Below are positions 21,301 to 33,300 of a DNA stretch of 64,000 nt, piece by piece. The DNA lies in the NCBI RefSeq assembly GCF_921293095.1, contig NW_025791658.1, positions 4,836,001-4,900,000 of the forward strand, read 5' to 3'. Below the pieces are notes generated by a model. It was not told the DNA's origin. It saw nothing but the letters and a program-made list of their open reading frames with translations, and made no database searches. The translations under genes were made by a program, and so were the position numbers. The first letter of the stretch is position 1, and every line of letters begins with the position of its first letter. The stretch comes from Ischnura elegans (taxonomy: Eukaryota > Arthropoda > Insecta > Odonata > Coenagrionidae).

Positions 21301-24300
21301 TTTCAAAAATTTATTAGCTCGTAAGGTAATTATTTTCCGCTCTATTTGCGAATGGTTTTCCTTGAAACCAGCAAAATTTTACCGAGTCGAAACTTATTTT
21401 CCATCAAACTCAATTGTAGTGACAATGAAGTTGGCTTTTGCGGAGCCTCTGTGTTCGGCTGCCTGGCAGTCGGCTGTTTTGCAGACTGGCTCGCTGGCAC
21501 GGCACGACCAGTCGAGACGTGCTTCTCGACTTGCATCGGCAGTTTGGTCTTGATAATGGCACTACATAAACGTGTTAGGCCGGAGAAAATTATTGCAACT
21601 GTATGATATTCCTGTCTTTGATGCCATGAACTGCGTGAATGGCCATCTACCTTTGTTTGGAAACAGCAGTTCGTCAATGGTTGTGTGTGGCCCAGGCTAT
21701 GTTTAGGGCATTGTAGTACTTCAGTTACGAAAGATAAACATCTTAGCACGAATACACGTTTGAGTTATTGTATCTGCTACTCATCATCACTGGTCAACAA
21801 TCCTAGGATTGGTTTGACGCAGCTCTCCACTCAGTTCTCCTATCAGCTAATCTTTTCACGCCTACGTATTTCTTCTCTTTCACATCTCTCTTTACTTGTT
21901 CCATATATTTTGTTGGAGGTCTTCCTTTTCCATTCTTGCCTTCCACTTGTCCTTCGACGATTGTCTTCATCGGGCCATCATGTCTCAAGATGTGGCCTAT
22001 AAGGATGTTCCATCTTCTTATTAAGGTTTTCATGAGGCTTCTCTTCTCTCCTACCCTTGTTAGGACTTCCTTGTTACTAACTCGGTCGATCCATTTGATT
22101 TTCGTCATTCTTCTGTAGCACCACATTTCAAAGGCCTCTATCCTTGCTTTCTCCGCTGCGGTCATTGTCCATGCCTCACTTCCGTACTCCAGAAATGTTC
22201 TTATGAATTGTTTCTTTACTTCCACATTCAAGTTTACCGCTGTAAGCAGGTCTCTCTTTTGGTGGAATGCTCTCTTCGCCTGGGCTATTCTGCTGATAAT
22301 TTCTTTCTTGCTTCTCCCGTCACTAGTTATCTTGCTTCCCAAATAACAGAATTCATCCACTTCTATCAGTTTTTGCCTCCCTATTTTAATGTTGGTCTTG
22401 ACTTCTTCTCTTCTGCTGCATACTAAGATCTTGGTTTTCTTTGTGCTTATTTTCAGTTGATATCTACTCATTACCCTACCCATATTAACCAGAATATTTT
22501 TCAAATCCTTCTCTGTTTCTGCTATAACGGCTATGTCATCGGCAAATCTTAGCATGCTAATTTTTTCTCCATGGATATTCACTCCCAACTCCTTTTCTTT
22601 GATCTGCTACTATGTACGGTATTAGCGATATGTTCCTCGTTGTGTTCGTAGACGAATCTGGATAAGCACTGGCTATTGGACCGAAGAAATTTATGCGTAG
22701 TGGTGAGGTTGTGCACCGACGTGGAAGGGGTGCTGGCCAGGCTTCAAAGCGATGACGCGACGCCTTCTTGTTCAAGATCCTACTTGAGAAGGAGATGCTG
22801 TGGAACTGTGCTGCTGTGCGTTCAAGATCCTACCTGAAAGTCATGCTGCAGAACCATAGCCTGGGCCACACATAACCTTTGACGAACAGATGTTTCCAAA
22901 CAAAGCAAGATGCCCATTCACGCAGTTCATGGCATCAAAGCCTGATGAATATGGTCAAAAATACTGGCTTGTAAGGATAGTAATTATTTGATAAACGTAT
23001 TTCATTACCTTGGCAAGGACGACTGTCATCAAGCTGGTGATCGCCTCACAGATCATGCTCTATTGAAACTTATTCGGCCCTACTTGACCAAAGGCAGATG
23101 TATCACTACTGGCCAATTTCACATCAGTTTCCTTTGGTTTGCTCAAAAGAAAGGGTACAAGCCTTTTGGGTACTATAAATAAGAGAAAGAAGGGTATCTC
23201 TGCTGGAATAAAATCTTCCCGGGAAGAGTTGTATTAAAATAAATTGAAAAAAATGGTTACGTAACAGTTACCGTTTATCAGGGCAAACCCACAAAATATG
23301 TTCTAAGGTCTAATATGGTCGAAGCTCTCTTCGCCCTCGTGTTGTCATTGGTGACAACTCTAAGAAATCGCCCGAAACTGAACCAGAACGGACAAGAAAC
23401 TGTCAATTTAGGATAAAATGCAATAAAACAGAACTGTTGGTTTTTGTAAACTGTGTAAATAGTCAGTATGTGTGGCCAAAACAATGCGAAAGTGCCAGAA
23501 ATGTAAAGAATCTGCAATTTAGATAAAGCTTTTTGGAAGTGTGTACAAAAAAGTATTCGATTTCTTTTTGCATTTTCACAAAGTTTTTGTGTTTTCTTTT
23601 ATGCAATTTTGTAGTGAAATAATCGTAATTGATTTAATTGTTTTCAAATTTTCATCTTTAAAAGCAAATTTCCACATTCATTGACGAAAACCAATCACAA
23701 AAAAAGATGCTGTAGTCCTAGAGAACAGATTTTCTTGCATACATTTTTTTTACTCCAGTGGAAATCTCTTAAAGACATTATTTTTTGAAAATATTAAGAA
23801 ACCAAAAACAAATATGACAGTGAAGATGACGCTTTGACAATAGCGATTAAGAAAAGAATAATCTGCAACATAACACGGCTACAAGAACCTGGGTGTCAAA
23901 ATGACACCCTCCCGGCATTCTTGGGGTATGCCAATTTCCCGGCATTCTAGTGTACAGTAAAATGGATTAATCTTAAAAATTTCTCTGAGCTCTGGGGGAG
24001 GGAGAGTTATCCCCCAAAACCCTCCCCTTGCTGCGCCACTTACCCCAGGCCCCCATAGCATTAGTTGTGCCTAAAACCCCCCCAACCTTAATAATAATAC
24101 TTTATTAACTCTGTTGGGATACAATTATCCATGGGTTTCGTCAAGATACAGAGAGACTTAAAAGAATCACAAAACACAGATTACAAAATATCATTTAAAA
24201 AAAAAATTCTTGAACACTATAATTACCTTTGTTACATAGCAAGCTTCTCAATCTATTCTTAAAAACCTTTGATGAGGTAAGGGATTTCATATCAGAGGGT

Positions 24301-27300
24301 AGCCTATTGTAGATTGCAGCAATAGCGTGATATGGTCCCTTCTGACATTGGCTAAATGAATACAGATAACTGCGAATGTCACTTTTTGATCTAGTGTTGT
24401 GACTGTGATAGGCAGAAAAGAAACTTAATTCCTAGCTGTGCCGCTGGCACTGATTACAATTTTAAAAAGTAAGTTATAATAATAATAATTTATTTACCTT
24501 CAAGTCTTACAAGGTAATGATTGATTGATTTATTAAGTCACCGTAAGCATTTGCATTATGCATGGCTTTGTCAAGGATGTTACATGTATTACACAATATG
24601 AATGGAAAAACAATGCTCAAATAACAAAACAATATAAAAAATATATAAATACTTACAGTTTACAAAATTTTTTTTTGTGAACACATTTCAATTACACACT
24701 TAAATTTTTTTACATTAAAAAGTCATCCACACTATAGAATAATTTCCTTAAAAGTAGTTTTTTCACGGCACACTTAAATTTAAAGGAACTTTTGATATTT
24801 TTTACATAGCTTGGCAATTTATTATACACAAGTATTCCCTGATGGTCTATGCCTTTAATTGTTTTATTTACTCGGTGCTGACTTACATGGATTTCATTTT
24901 GGCTTCTTGTATTATGACTATGAATGTCACAATTTTTAATAAACATGTCTTGGTTTTTTTTAATAAGAGAGACTGTTTCAAGAATATATATACAAGGGAG
25001 TGGTAAGATTTCCAGTTTTTCAAAAATAGGTTTGCTGGGAGCTCTATTATTGGAATTAGTTATTATGCGAATAATCTTTTTTTGCATTTTAAATAATTTT
25101 GTTAATTAATTAATTTTAATGTCAGTACAATAATTATATATAAGTGTACATAGTGAAAACATTGAGAGGAATATAATGCTTACAATTTTAAGGCACTTCT
25201 GTCCTCTATGAATTCATTTAATGAATAGAAAGCTTTTTTGCATAGCATTATTGTTTATCAATTGGAAGATTTATTGTCTTTTATCAAATTGATTGAATCT
25301 GGTACCTTATTGAAATAATGGATTCCAGTATACAATACACATTTTTCATAAAGTACTACATATTTACAGTTACTAGTACTGTTACTGTTAATTTTGATGA
25401 AACCTTCTGAAAACTGATCTTATCAGATTCACGACTGATTTTTCTTTCTCTTTTCAATGCTAAAGGTTTACCGTCGGCTCTAGTGGCTGAGGGTAGTACT
25501 GCGAAACCTGCCGAGGAATTTTCCTGTTACCAGTGTTCCACGTCCTCCCCCAGCGACAAGTGCGGTCCGGAAGACTTGAAACCCTGCAAACAACCAGCTG
25601 ACAGATGTTACACCACCATTAGACGTGGTATTAAGACATCCACAATGAGAATAGGGTGGTTTCCTATTATTTTTTTATTGCCTAAATCGAAAGATTATTA
25701 CTCCTGGAGTGCGCATTTCATGCTCTTAGATTTTTAAATGACGATATCTATTTTTTGCGATTAAATGAAAAATGAAAATTTTTCAAGCATGCAAAAACGC
25801 GACGGCTAAGTATGAATGCTGGGAAAGCCTCCATGTGATGTCGTTCTGGTTCCCGCTGCCGCAAGTGGGGTGACCTTTAGGCAAGGCTTTGAGCGCTGAT
25901 ACGACGCAGGATGCTAGCAGGTACCAGAGTACCATGCTAGCTGGTAGCACTTGGCTTAAACAAGGATTAATAATACCCTATCAAACAAAGGAAACTTTCC
26001 GACCGTAGGCAGTTTTAATTGGTGATCATTAAGAGATGTTTCCCTGAGCTCTGAGCCTCATGCATGCATTGGTAATCTCAGACAATGTAAAACTCCTATC
26101 TACTCGTATATAAACTAGGTCCCTGTGACGTCACATGGAGTGGCATCGCATGGGCACCAATCTGGCCTTTTTCATATGAGGTTAAAATTGACCCTTGCCA
26201 TTCGTCTAAACCGGTATTTCTAAAACCAAATGATTTGTATATTTTGAATACACTAATGGTGGGTAACGAATCACAATCAATGCCTTTCGTTTTCTTTGGT
26301 GAAGGAAACTACATACCCTATTTTACTGGAGCATCTTAATTATGTTGGTAGTAAAGTAATTAGCTTAAGTGAGCTTGGAATCAAGTTTTTTTCTTTCAAA
26401 ACTGCTCAAATAACAGGGAAAGAATGCTTTTTGATAATCTGGCAAGGCTCTGAAAAACCAAAAATGGTGAATTATTTTAAGGAATGAATGGTATGTATAA
26501 AAGAGGATGCTGCAATTTTCTGTTAGCTATACACTTTCATAAAGATGCACGGCTTTGAACCGAAGTTGTAACGAAAACAAGTTAGCACATAGCACAAAAT
26601 ATCAACAAAATGTCTTGAACATCTTCAGCTCCTATCTGGGAAATACCTTTTAATATCTTGTAGACATCTTATAGACATTTTGTAGATATCTGTATGCCTG
26701 CTTTTCTGATATATATAAGATATCTAGAGAAGATATTTTCTAGACATTCGTTTCAAATTATTGTGACATTCATATTCAAATTATTCCACTGGGAAAATTC
26801 AGGATAAATGACTCGAAAATAATATGTTTTGGTGTAACAAGAGTTAACTTTTCAACTGACAGCCTGCTGGTGGAGCAGGATGTGATGGTAGAGTACCTTT
26901 TGGAAATTCTTCCTAATTATAGGAACCTCTCTGACTTTTGTTTCTTTCTAATAGGTGTTTCTTCCTCTGATTCCAAACTTGAAGTTTCCTAGGTAGCTTA
27001 CAATTATTCCTTTTAGATTTCTTAAAGGAGTCTGCAAGTTCATGTTATGGCGAATCCATTACTTCATGTTTATAAGACTGATTACAATACAATTACGTCA
27101 TATTATCATATATCTGCTGAAGATAATCATTTTTCTTAAAAAAGATTTCTTGACTTCTTAACCTTTTCAAGATGGCGGAGTTTTTGTCTTAGCATGACTG
27201 CTGTACTGAGCCCCAAGAGACTCTTCTTTCTCGGGATACGGAGCATTTTTGGAGGGCATTCGATAAGAAGGGTCTCGCTGAACCTTTTTCGACCCCTCCA

Positions 27301-30300
27301 CGCAGGGACTCCGCATTATCTCGGACTCCGAGAGTAGTTGTGCTCCCTCCTTTCCGGGTTTACGACCATACCTGCGGCATTGGTTTGCGGTCAACTTATG
27401 TATTGTTCATATGTATTTAGCAAATGGATAATTGTTGCTTGCACGTAAATTGCAGACTTTGAATTGAATTCCTCATTTTTTCCTGAGCATTGTCAAATTT
27501 TAAACGAAGTTCTAAGGCCATTATTAACGCATTTAACGCAGAAACAATTTCCATGTTGATTTTTATACATAACTCGAGATATAAGTTAAGATTTGTCGTA
27601 GAATTTCGTTTAAAAATTGTAAACGCTGCCCAAAATACAAATAATTCAATTCTTAGTTTATTTTTCTTGAGAAGTGTACAAATATTTATTTCAAAAACTG
27701 ACTGGATAAACAATTGTATGACGGCTGTCCCTTACCGCTAAGAGGGGTAATAAAAGGCGAGGGGTCAGGGTACCTGCTCCAGGATTCTGAGGATAAAGCC
27801 TATACCCCACAGTGTTGCGTTCGAACAAAGATGTCGTACACCCGTGACCGTCATAAAATGGGGGAGAGGTAGAAAACGTATATATACGGCTTTCGTTCTC
27901 CTGGTCAGGAAAATCTGAAACGTAAATATACGGCTCTCGTCTCCCGGGTCAGGAAATGTCCACACATATGTCTTTAGTCGGGAAAAGGTTAAGCAGTCAG
28001 TCGCTATAGCTTATACTATTACTTAGGCAACCCACAACACAAACAGTTTACGCTATTAGATGTCTTGCTCTAAAGTTTTTTTTCGCGAAATAACATTGAT
28101 TTCGATCACAAAGAAGTATTTGAGAGCAACCAATAAAGATTTTTAGGCCAACTTTAATCACAGGGGACTCTAATATAAAATGTTTATAATATGTATTTAA
28201 AAAAATAGCAATTTCAGATTTAATGATGAACTTATGTTATTAGTATTAAAATTTACAATTGAAAATTGGAGTATTTTGGAGCCCATTCAAAATTGCAGAG
28301 AAATGTTTCCTTCAAAACATTAAAGCGTGTAACAAAAAAAAGTGATGGATCCAATTTTGACTGCTTCCTTAATGATGCTAGGGTTTCAATAGGGTGGTTT
28401 CCTATTTTTTTTGCCTAAATCGAAAGATTATTACTCCGGGAGCACGCATTTCACGCATTTAGATTTTTAAATGACGATATCTATTTTTTGCGATTATATG
28501 ACAAGTGAAAAATTTCGAGCACGTGAAAATGCGACGGGTAAGTATGAATGCTGGGAAATCTCCCGTGTGACGTATTTCTGGTTCCCGCTGCAGCAAGTGA
28601 GGTGACCTAAGGGCAAGGCTTTGAGCGCTGATACGACGCAGGATGCTAGCAGATAGCGGAGTACCATGCCAGCTGGTAGCGCTTGGCTTAAATAAGGATT
28701 ATTAATGCCTTATCAAACGAAGAAAACTTTCCGACCTTAGCCAGTTTTAATAGGTGATTATTAGGACATGTTTCCATGAGCTCTGTGCCTCATGCATGCA
28801 TTGGTAACCTCTGTCGATGTGAAACTCCTATCTACTCGTATAGAAACTAGGTCCCTGTGACGTCACGTGGAGTGGAATCGCATGGGCGCCAATCTGGCCC
28901 TTTTCAAATGAGGTTAAAATTGACCATTGCCATTCGTTTAAATACTGGGATTTCTAGAACCAAATAATTTGTATATTATGAATACACAAATGGTGGGCAA
29001 TGAATCGCAATCATTGCATTTCGTTTTCTTTGATGAAGGAAACTACCCTATTGATGACAACAGGACGAGAAGAGAACCCTACCCAGTGGCAACACAGTGA
29101 GGGAAGCGAAACAACCCACATAGGCCCCATGACTGTATAATAGGGCAGATCGGGTATTTTCAAATCCATCAGGCCCAATGAAAGCAAGTTGTGGGACCAA
29201 TCTAAAATAATGTATGGTATGGTATTTGGAGGAGGCGACCGACAGCTGAGGTCATTTGTGCCATGAGGGAAGGGTATGGAAGGAAGGGTGGAGAGAAACC
29301 CAGCGTCGGCATTAGCCTGCTCTTAACGAAAGGAGTCAAGGGGACCACGGCTTAACGTCCCATCTGACGGACGGAGTGTTGCGCTTGAAATGTCCTCCAC
29401 ACAACATTCAAGCAGGGATCGGGCAGTCTCTGAAAATTCTCTGCCAGCACCGGGAATTGAACCCGAGCCCACTAAGGTGGGAAGGCAACACTCTAGACAC
29501 CACACCAACCCCATCCCCTCAAAAATAAGGCTTGAAAAATTTGAGACCTCTAGGTACCTCGCTCAAATGCAATTTATGGGGGGAGAGGGTCAAAATTCGT
29601 AAAATTTAATATTTTATGGTCATTCCCTCTAGATTTCGCCGAGTTACTGCCCTCTAAATCAAAATTTTCAAGTGGGAAGGAAGGTTATTTGGAAAGATAT
29701 CTCGATGGCAATAAAGATTTTGGAAACTGCTGCAGGTTGTCGAGCAATTGTCAAGCATTTAATTGAATCCTGAATCACACGATCATTTTTTTTTCGTAAT
29801 AGTGAAAATCTCCCAATATCTGACGACATCATCCGTTAATTTGTTGTAACTTGTGAGTCAGTCCAAAATATATTCTGAATTCTGCGATGCAGTTGAAATT
29901 TTTACTCAAGTTTGAATCACATTATCATTTTTTTCGTCGCGAAAGTGATCACCAGAGCAATCACTCGCAAATGATCGTCGCCGGCGTTTTTCGCGATCGC
30001 AATGAGGATTCCCATCGCTGTTTTTCACCACTCGTCCGGTCGCTTTTTCCGTCGCTAAAACCGTCACTAAAACCCCATATCAGCCAATCGGAACGCTTTC
30101 CCCTATGGAGCGATTGCAGCGCAACGTTTGACAAATGTGGGAACGGCATAAATAAACAAACACGCTATATAATTTCGTGATGTGGGTCCCATGACAACGA
30201 GCTGTGATATTGGAAATGATGCGAAAAGCGACGGCGGGAGTGACCGTGTGATTCAGAAAAATGATCACTAGAGCGATTGCTTTTCGCGACGGGAAAAGTG

Positions 30301-33300
30301 ATCTCGATAGTGATTACTTTTCACGACGAAAAAAAATGATCGTGTGATTAAGTCTTATAAACACTTTGAGTGCCGGCCGCTAAATTTAAAGCCCTACTGA
30401 AAAGTCCGGCCATTTTTACTAAATTCGCATTTAATTTAAAACAAAGTACAGTACAAAATTGTGCGAAAAATCCACAGAGGAAAAATCATTCGCCTGGACC
30501 GCAATTCGAACCCGGATCCCTCGATTTCCGGCCGAGTGCTTTAGCCAGTTAAGCTACCGAGGCGTCATTCTCCCCTGAGGAAATGCGGGTGACTCCGTAA
30601 AAAGTTATCACCGTGGCTAGTCCCGGTATACTTTCATACAGTACAAAAGTTGGTATTAGTATCAAAGATATATTTATATTGATGTGTATTTCAATAATTT
30701 GCTCTTCTTTATGAATGAGTTGAATAACATTTATTGCTAAATTTTTAATTTTTATTTTAACAATGAAAACCTACTGTTTTTGAAAAATAAAAAAGTTGCA
30801 ACATATGATGTACCGCCATAACATGCATAATAATTTTTTTAATACGCTCAATTTGAATTATTTAAACCATGGAAATCATGAAAAAGCATTGTTCCAAGCA
30901 TAGCATTCAAAATCCTGGATGACAAAAAGGGTCACTGCACCCTCAACGAATGGTTCTTTCCTCCAAAGAATTTTCACACAAAGTAGGCGGAGATAGGGGT
31001 GCCGGTAGCTACAGAGGACTTTTCGTCCTCAAGACATAAAGTGAACTCTTTTTCCATCGAGGAGTTGATTTTTGAAATAACAGAACCACTAAGCAGAGAA
31101 CTGGAAAAGTACCACGGGCGAAATATTACAGCTTCACGCAAACAAAGTCAATAAAATCAATAGACGTAATATTATGTCCATGGCAATCCTCGGAAGGATT
31201 AGCAGGATGTAATATTACGTCCATGCCATGCAAAGTGTTAAGGATGAGTAGGTTCTTAAATTTTTTCAGTTCTCGGTACGGGTTCGGTTCACCCTGATCG
31301 GTTTTTGAAACTCGGTTGCAAGGAGGACTTCTCATCATCTGAATTAATGGCAAATTTAAATGAACAACCACAAGAAGTGAATGAAAATAATTTAACTAAA
31401 GATGTAAATTAGCCCGCAAGCTCTGTAAAAAAAACTTAAGATGGTCTCCATAATTTTATTTGCCAAGTAAAAAAGTTTAAATACCACGCTGTTAAAGAAT
31501 GCATGATCGCCCTATATTACATCAGGCAGCCACTCACTGGTTCTTTCTACCAGTTTTGATTGTAAAAAAAATCAACATTTTTACTCTAATATTCTTTTTT
31601 TTTTTTGGTTCCGTGAATGCATAGTATGATATTTTATTTGTGAGTCATCCATCCCTGTATCATTAGTTACAAAATTTACCACATTAAAAAACTTGTATGA
31701 AAAAATTCTCTGAGTTCTGGGGGGATTATTCCCCCAAAATCCTCCTCTCTGAGGTTGCGTATGGGAGTGACGACTTAAATACAGTGAAACCTCGATTTTA
31801 CATTCCCCCATTGTACGTTTTCCCTGATTTTGCACAGTTTTTATCGGATCCCAAACATTACCGCCTTTAAACAATGATACTCTATTTTACAATTTCCTCA
31901 ATTTCGCACGTTTTTAAAGTGGTCCATCCAAAAGTGTAAAATAGAGGTTTCACTGTATGACAAAAAAAATGGTCGTGTGATTCGGGCTTTATTTCTCTAT
32001 TGTGCCGCTTTTTTGAAGAAAAAAAATGGCTCACTTTTTGAATTTATGTCGAGTAGAAGCCTTGTGACTGCGAGTTTTGATTGGAAATATGAATCTTATT
32101 GTTTTGGTCCTGTTTATTAAGGACTTCTTTAATAAGAATTTATGGATAATTTGAAGGTTCTAACTGGTCCCAAGATGTGCAAATCATCCAAGTTCCACTG
32201 TTTGTAATAGTCTTAAAAGTTTAAAGAGCTTTGGTACATGCTGTTAATAGTGTGATATTTTGTTTGTGAGTCAGCCGTCCCTGTAATATTAGTTACAAAA
32301 TTTGCCACTTTGAAATGCTTGTATAAAAAAATTCTCAGAGTTCTGAGCGAACAAACTTTTACGACATTAAAAAACTTGTATGAAAAAATTCTCTGAGTTC
32401 TGGGGGGATTATTCCCCCAAAATCCTCCTCTCTGAGGTTGCGTATGGGAGTGACGACTTAAATACAGTGAAACCTCGATTTTACATTCCCCCATTGTACG
32501 TTTTCCCTGATTTTGCACAGTTTTTATCGGATGTGGTACTACTAGTTTCGACGCAGCGGCGTCATCATCACCTGATGATGACGCCGCTGCGTCGAAACTA
32601 GTAGTACCACAAAAATAAATTGGTGGATTTATACATAGTTTGTTCGCTTTTATTTATTAGAATGAACCTCCACAAAGTTGAGCCTGTTACGATAGAGATT
32701 ATCAGAGTTCTGATGTTATTCCCCCAAAATCCCCTTTCGGTTTCATGATTTCACTGAACTGGGAACTGGGAGTGAGAACTAACTCAATTATGACAAAAAA
32801 ATGGTCGTGTGATTCTCTCTCTATTCTGCCAAGTTTTTGGAAATAAATGGCCCACTTCTTGAATTCATGTTAAGTTGAGTAGAAGCCCTGTGACATCTGG
32901 AGGGAAATAAAACTAATAGTTCCAAATGTTATTAGCCGGTTTATAAGAACATGTTATAAATCAAAGTTTAAAACAAATTATTGTTCCAATACGCCAATAC
33001 GAAGGATTTGTGTACCATACAACAGAAATTTCAACGATCTAGACTTGTATCAAAAGAAATACTGCTTTGTAAAAGATGTTAAGGATAAGTTTCGCGACTG
33101 TGATAGTATTTAGTTAATATTTTCAGCATTTGTTATCATTATTGTTACTATTTTGTGGCTGTGACCAATTTATATTCAATTTTTTTGCAGTTGTATTCTT
33201 GTGTTTCTCGCCCTATAATTATGTATATGTTGGGCGAACATAAAACATAATAAATAAATGAATAAATCTCTTCTTGTTCCTCAGAACCTGGGGAGCCGTT

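Larger units (their letters stand above)
20270..23952 (+). mobile_element. Decayed piggyBac-type element (3.7 kb)
   Basis: Ends CACTTGAATGCC / GGCATTCTAGTG, with TTAA on the left and TACA (mutated TTAA) on the right. The hAT-B sequence resumes exactly at both edges. Subterminal GGGTGTCATTTTGACACCC palindromes occur at both ends and again at 20466. It contains transposase relics (22850-23521), an inverted transposase piece, a MITE-A and a LINE. Confidence 0.8.
19375..24041 (+). mobile_element. hAT-B copy carrying nested insertions
   Basis: The hAT-B sequence is present in three pieces, 19375-19485, 20156-20269 and 23953-24041, which together make one element. Outer flanks CCCTCAGG (19367-19374) and ACCCCAGG (24042-24049) match at 6 of 8, so the original target duplication survives across 4.7 kb. 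The two gaps are filled by separate TTAA-flanked elements. Confidence 0.75.
31625..32960. repeat. Cluster of three related repeat units
   Basis: Three diverged copies of one unit, about 31625-32170, 32250-32532 and 32690-32960, share GAGTTCTGGGGGGATTATTC-type and ATGGTCGTGTGATTC segments. The first two also share a stretch of about 165 bp (31684-31847 and 32366-32532) with no difference that I can see. The G/C-tract segment resembles the hAT-B right end. Confidence 0.55.

Noticed and set aside
29390-29602. Frame encoding a Pro/Glu-rich peptide
   Set aside because: It is a translation of a tRNA-derived SINE, a common source of false peptides.
30430-30566. Possible functional tRNA gene
   Set aside because: A and B boxes are present but the acceptor stem does not close and the sequence runs on as a SINE.
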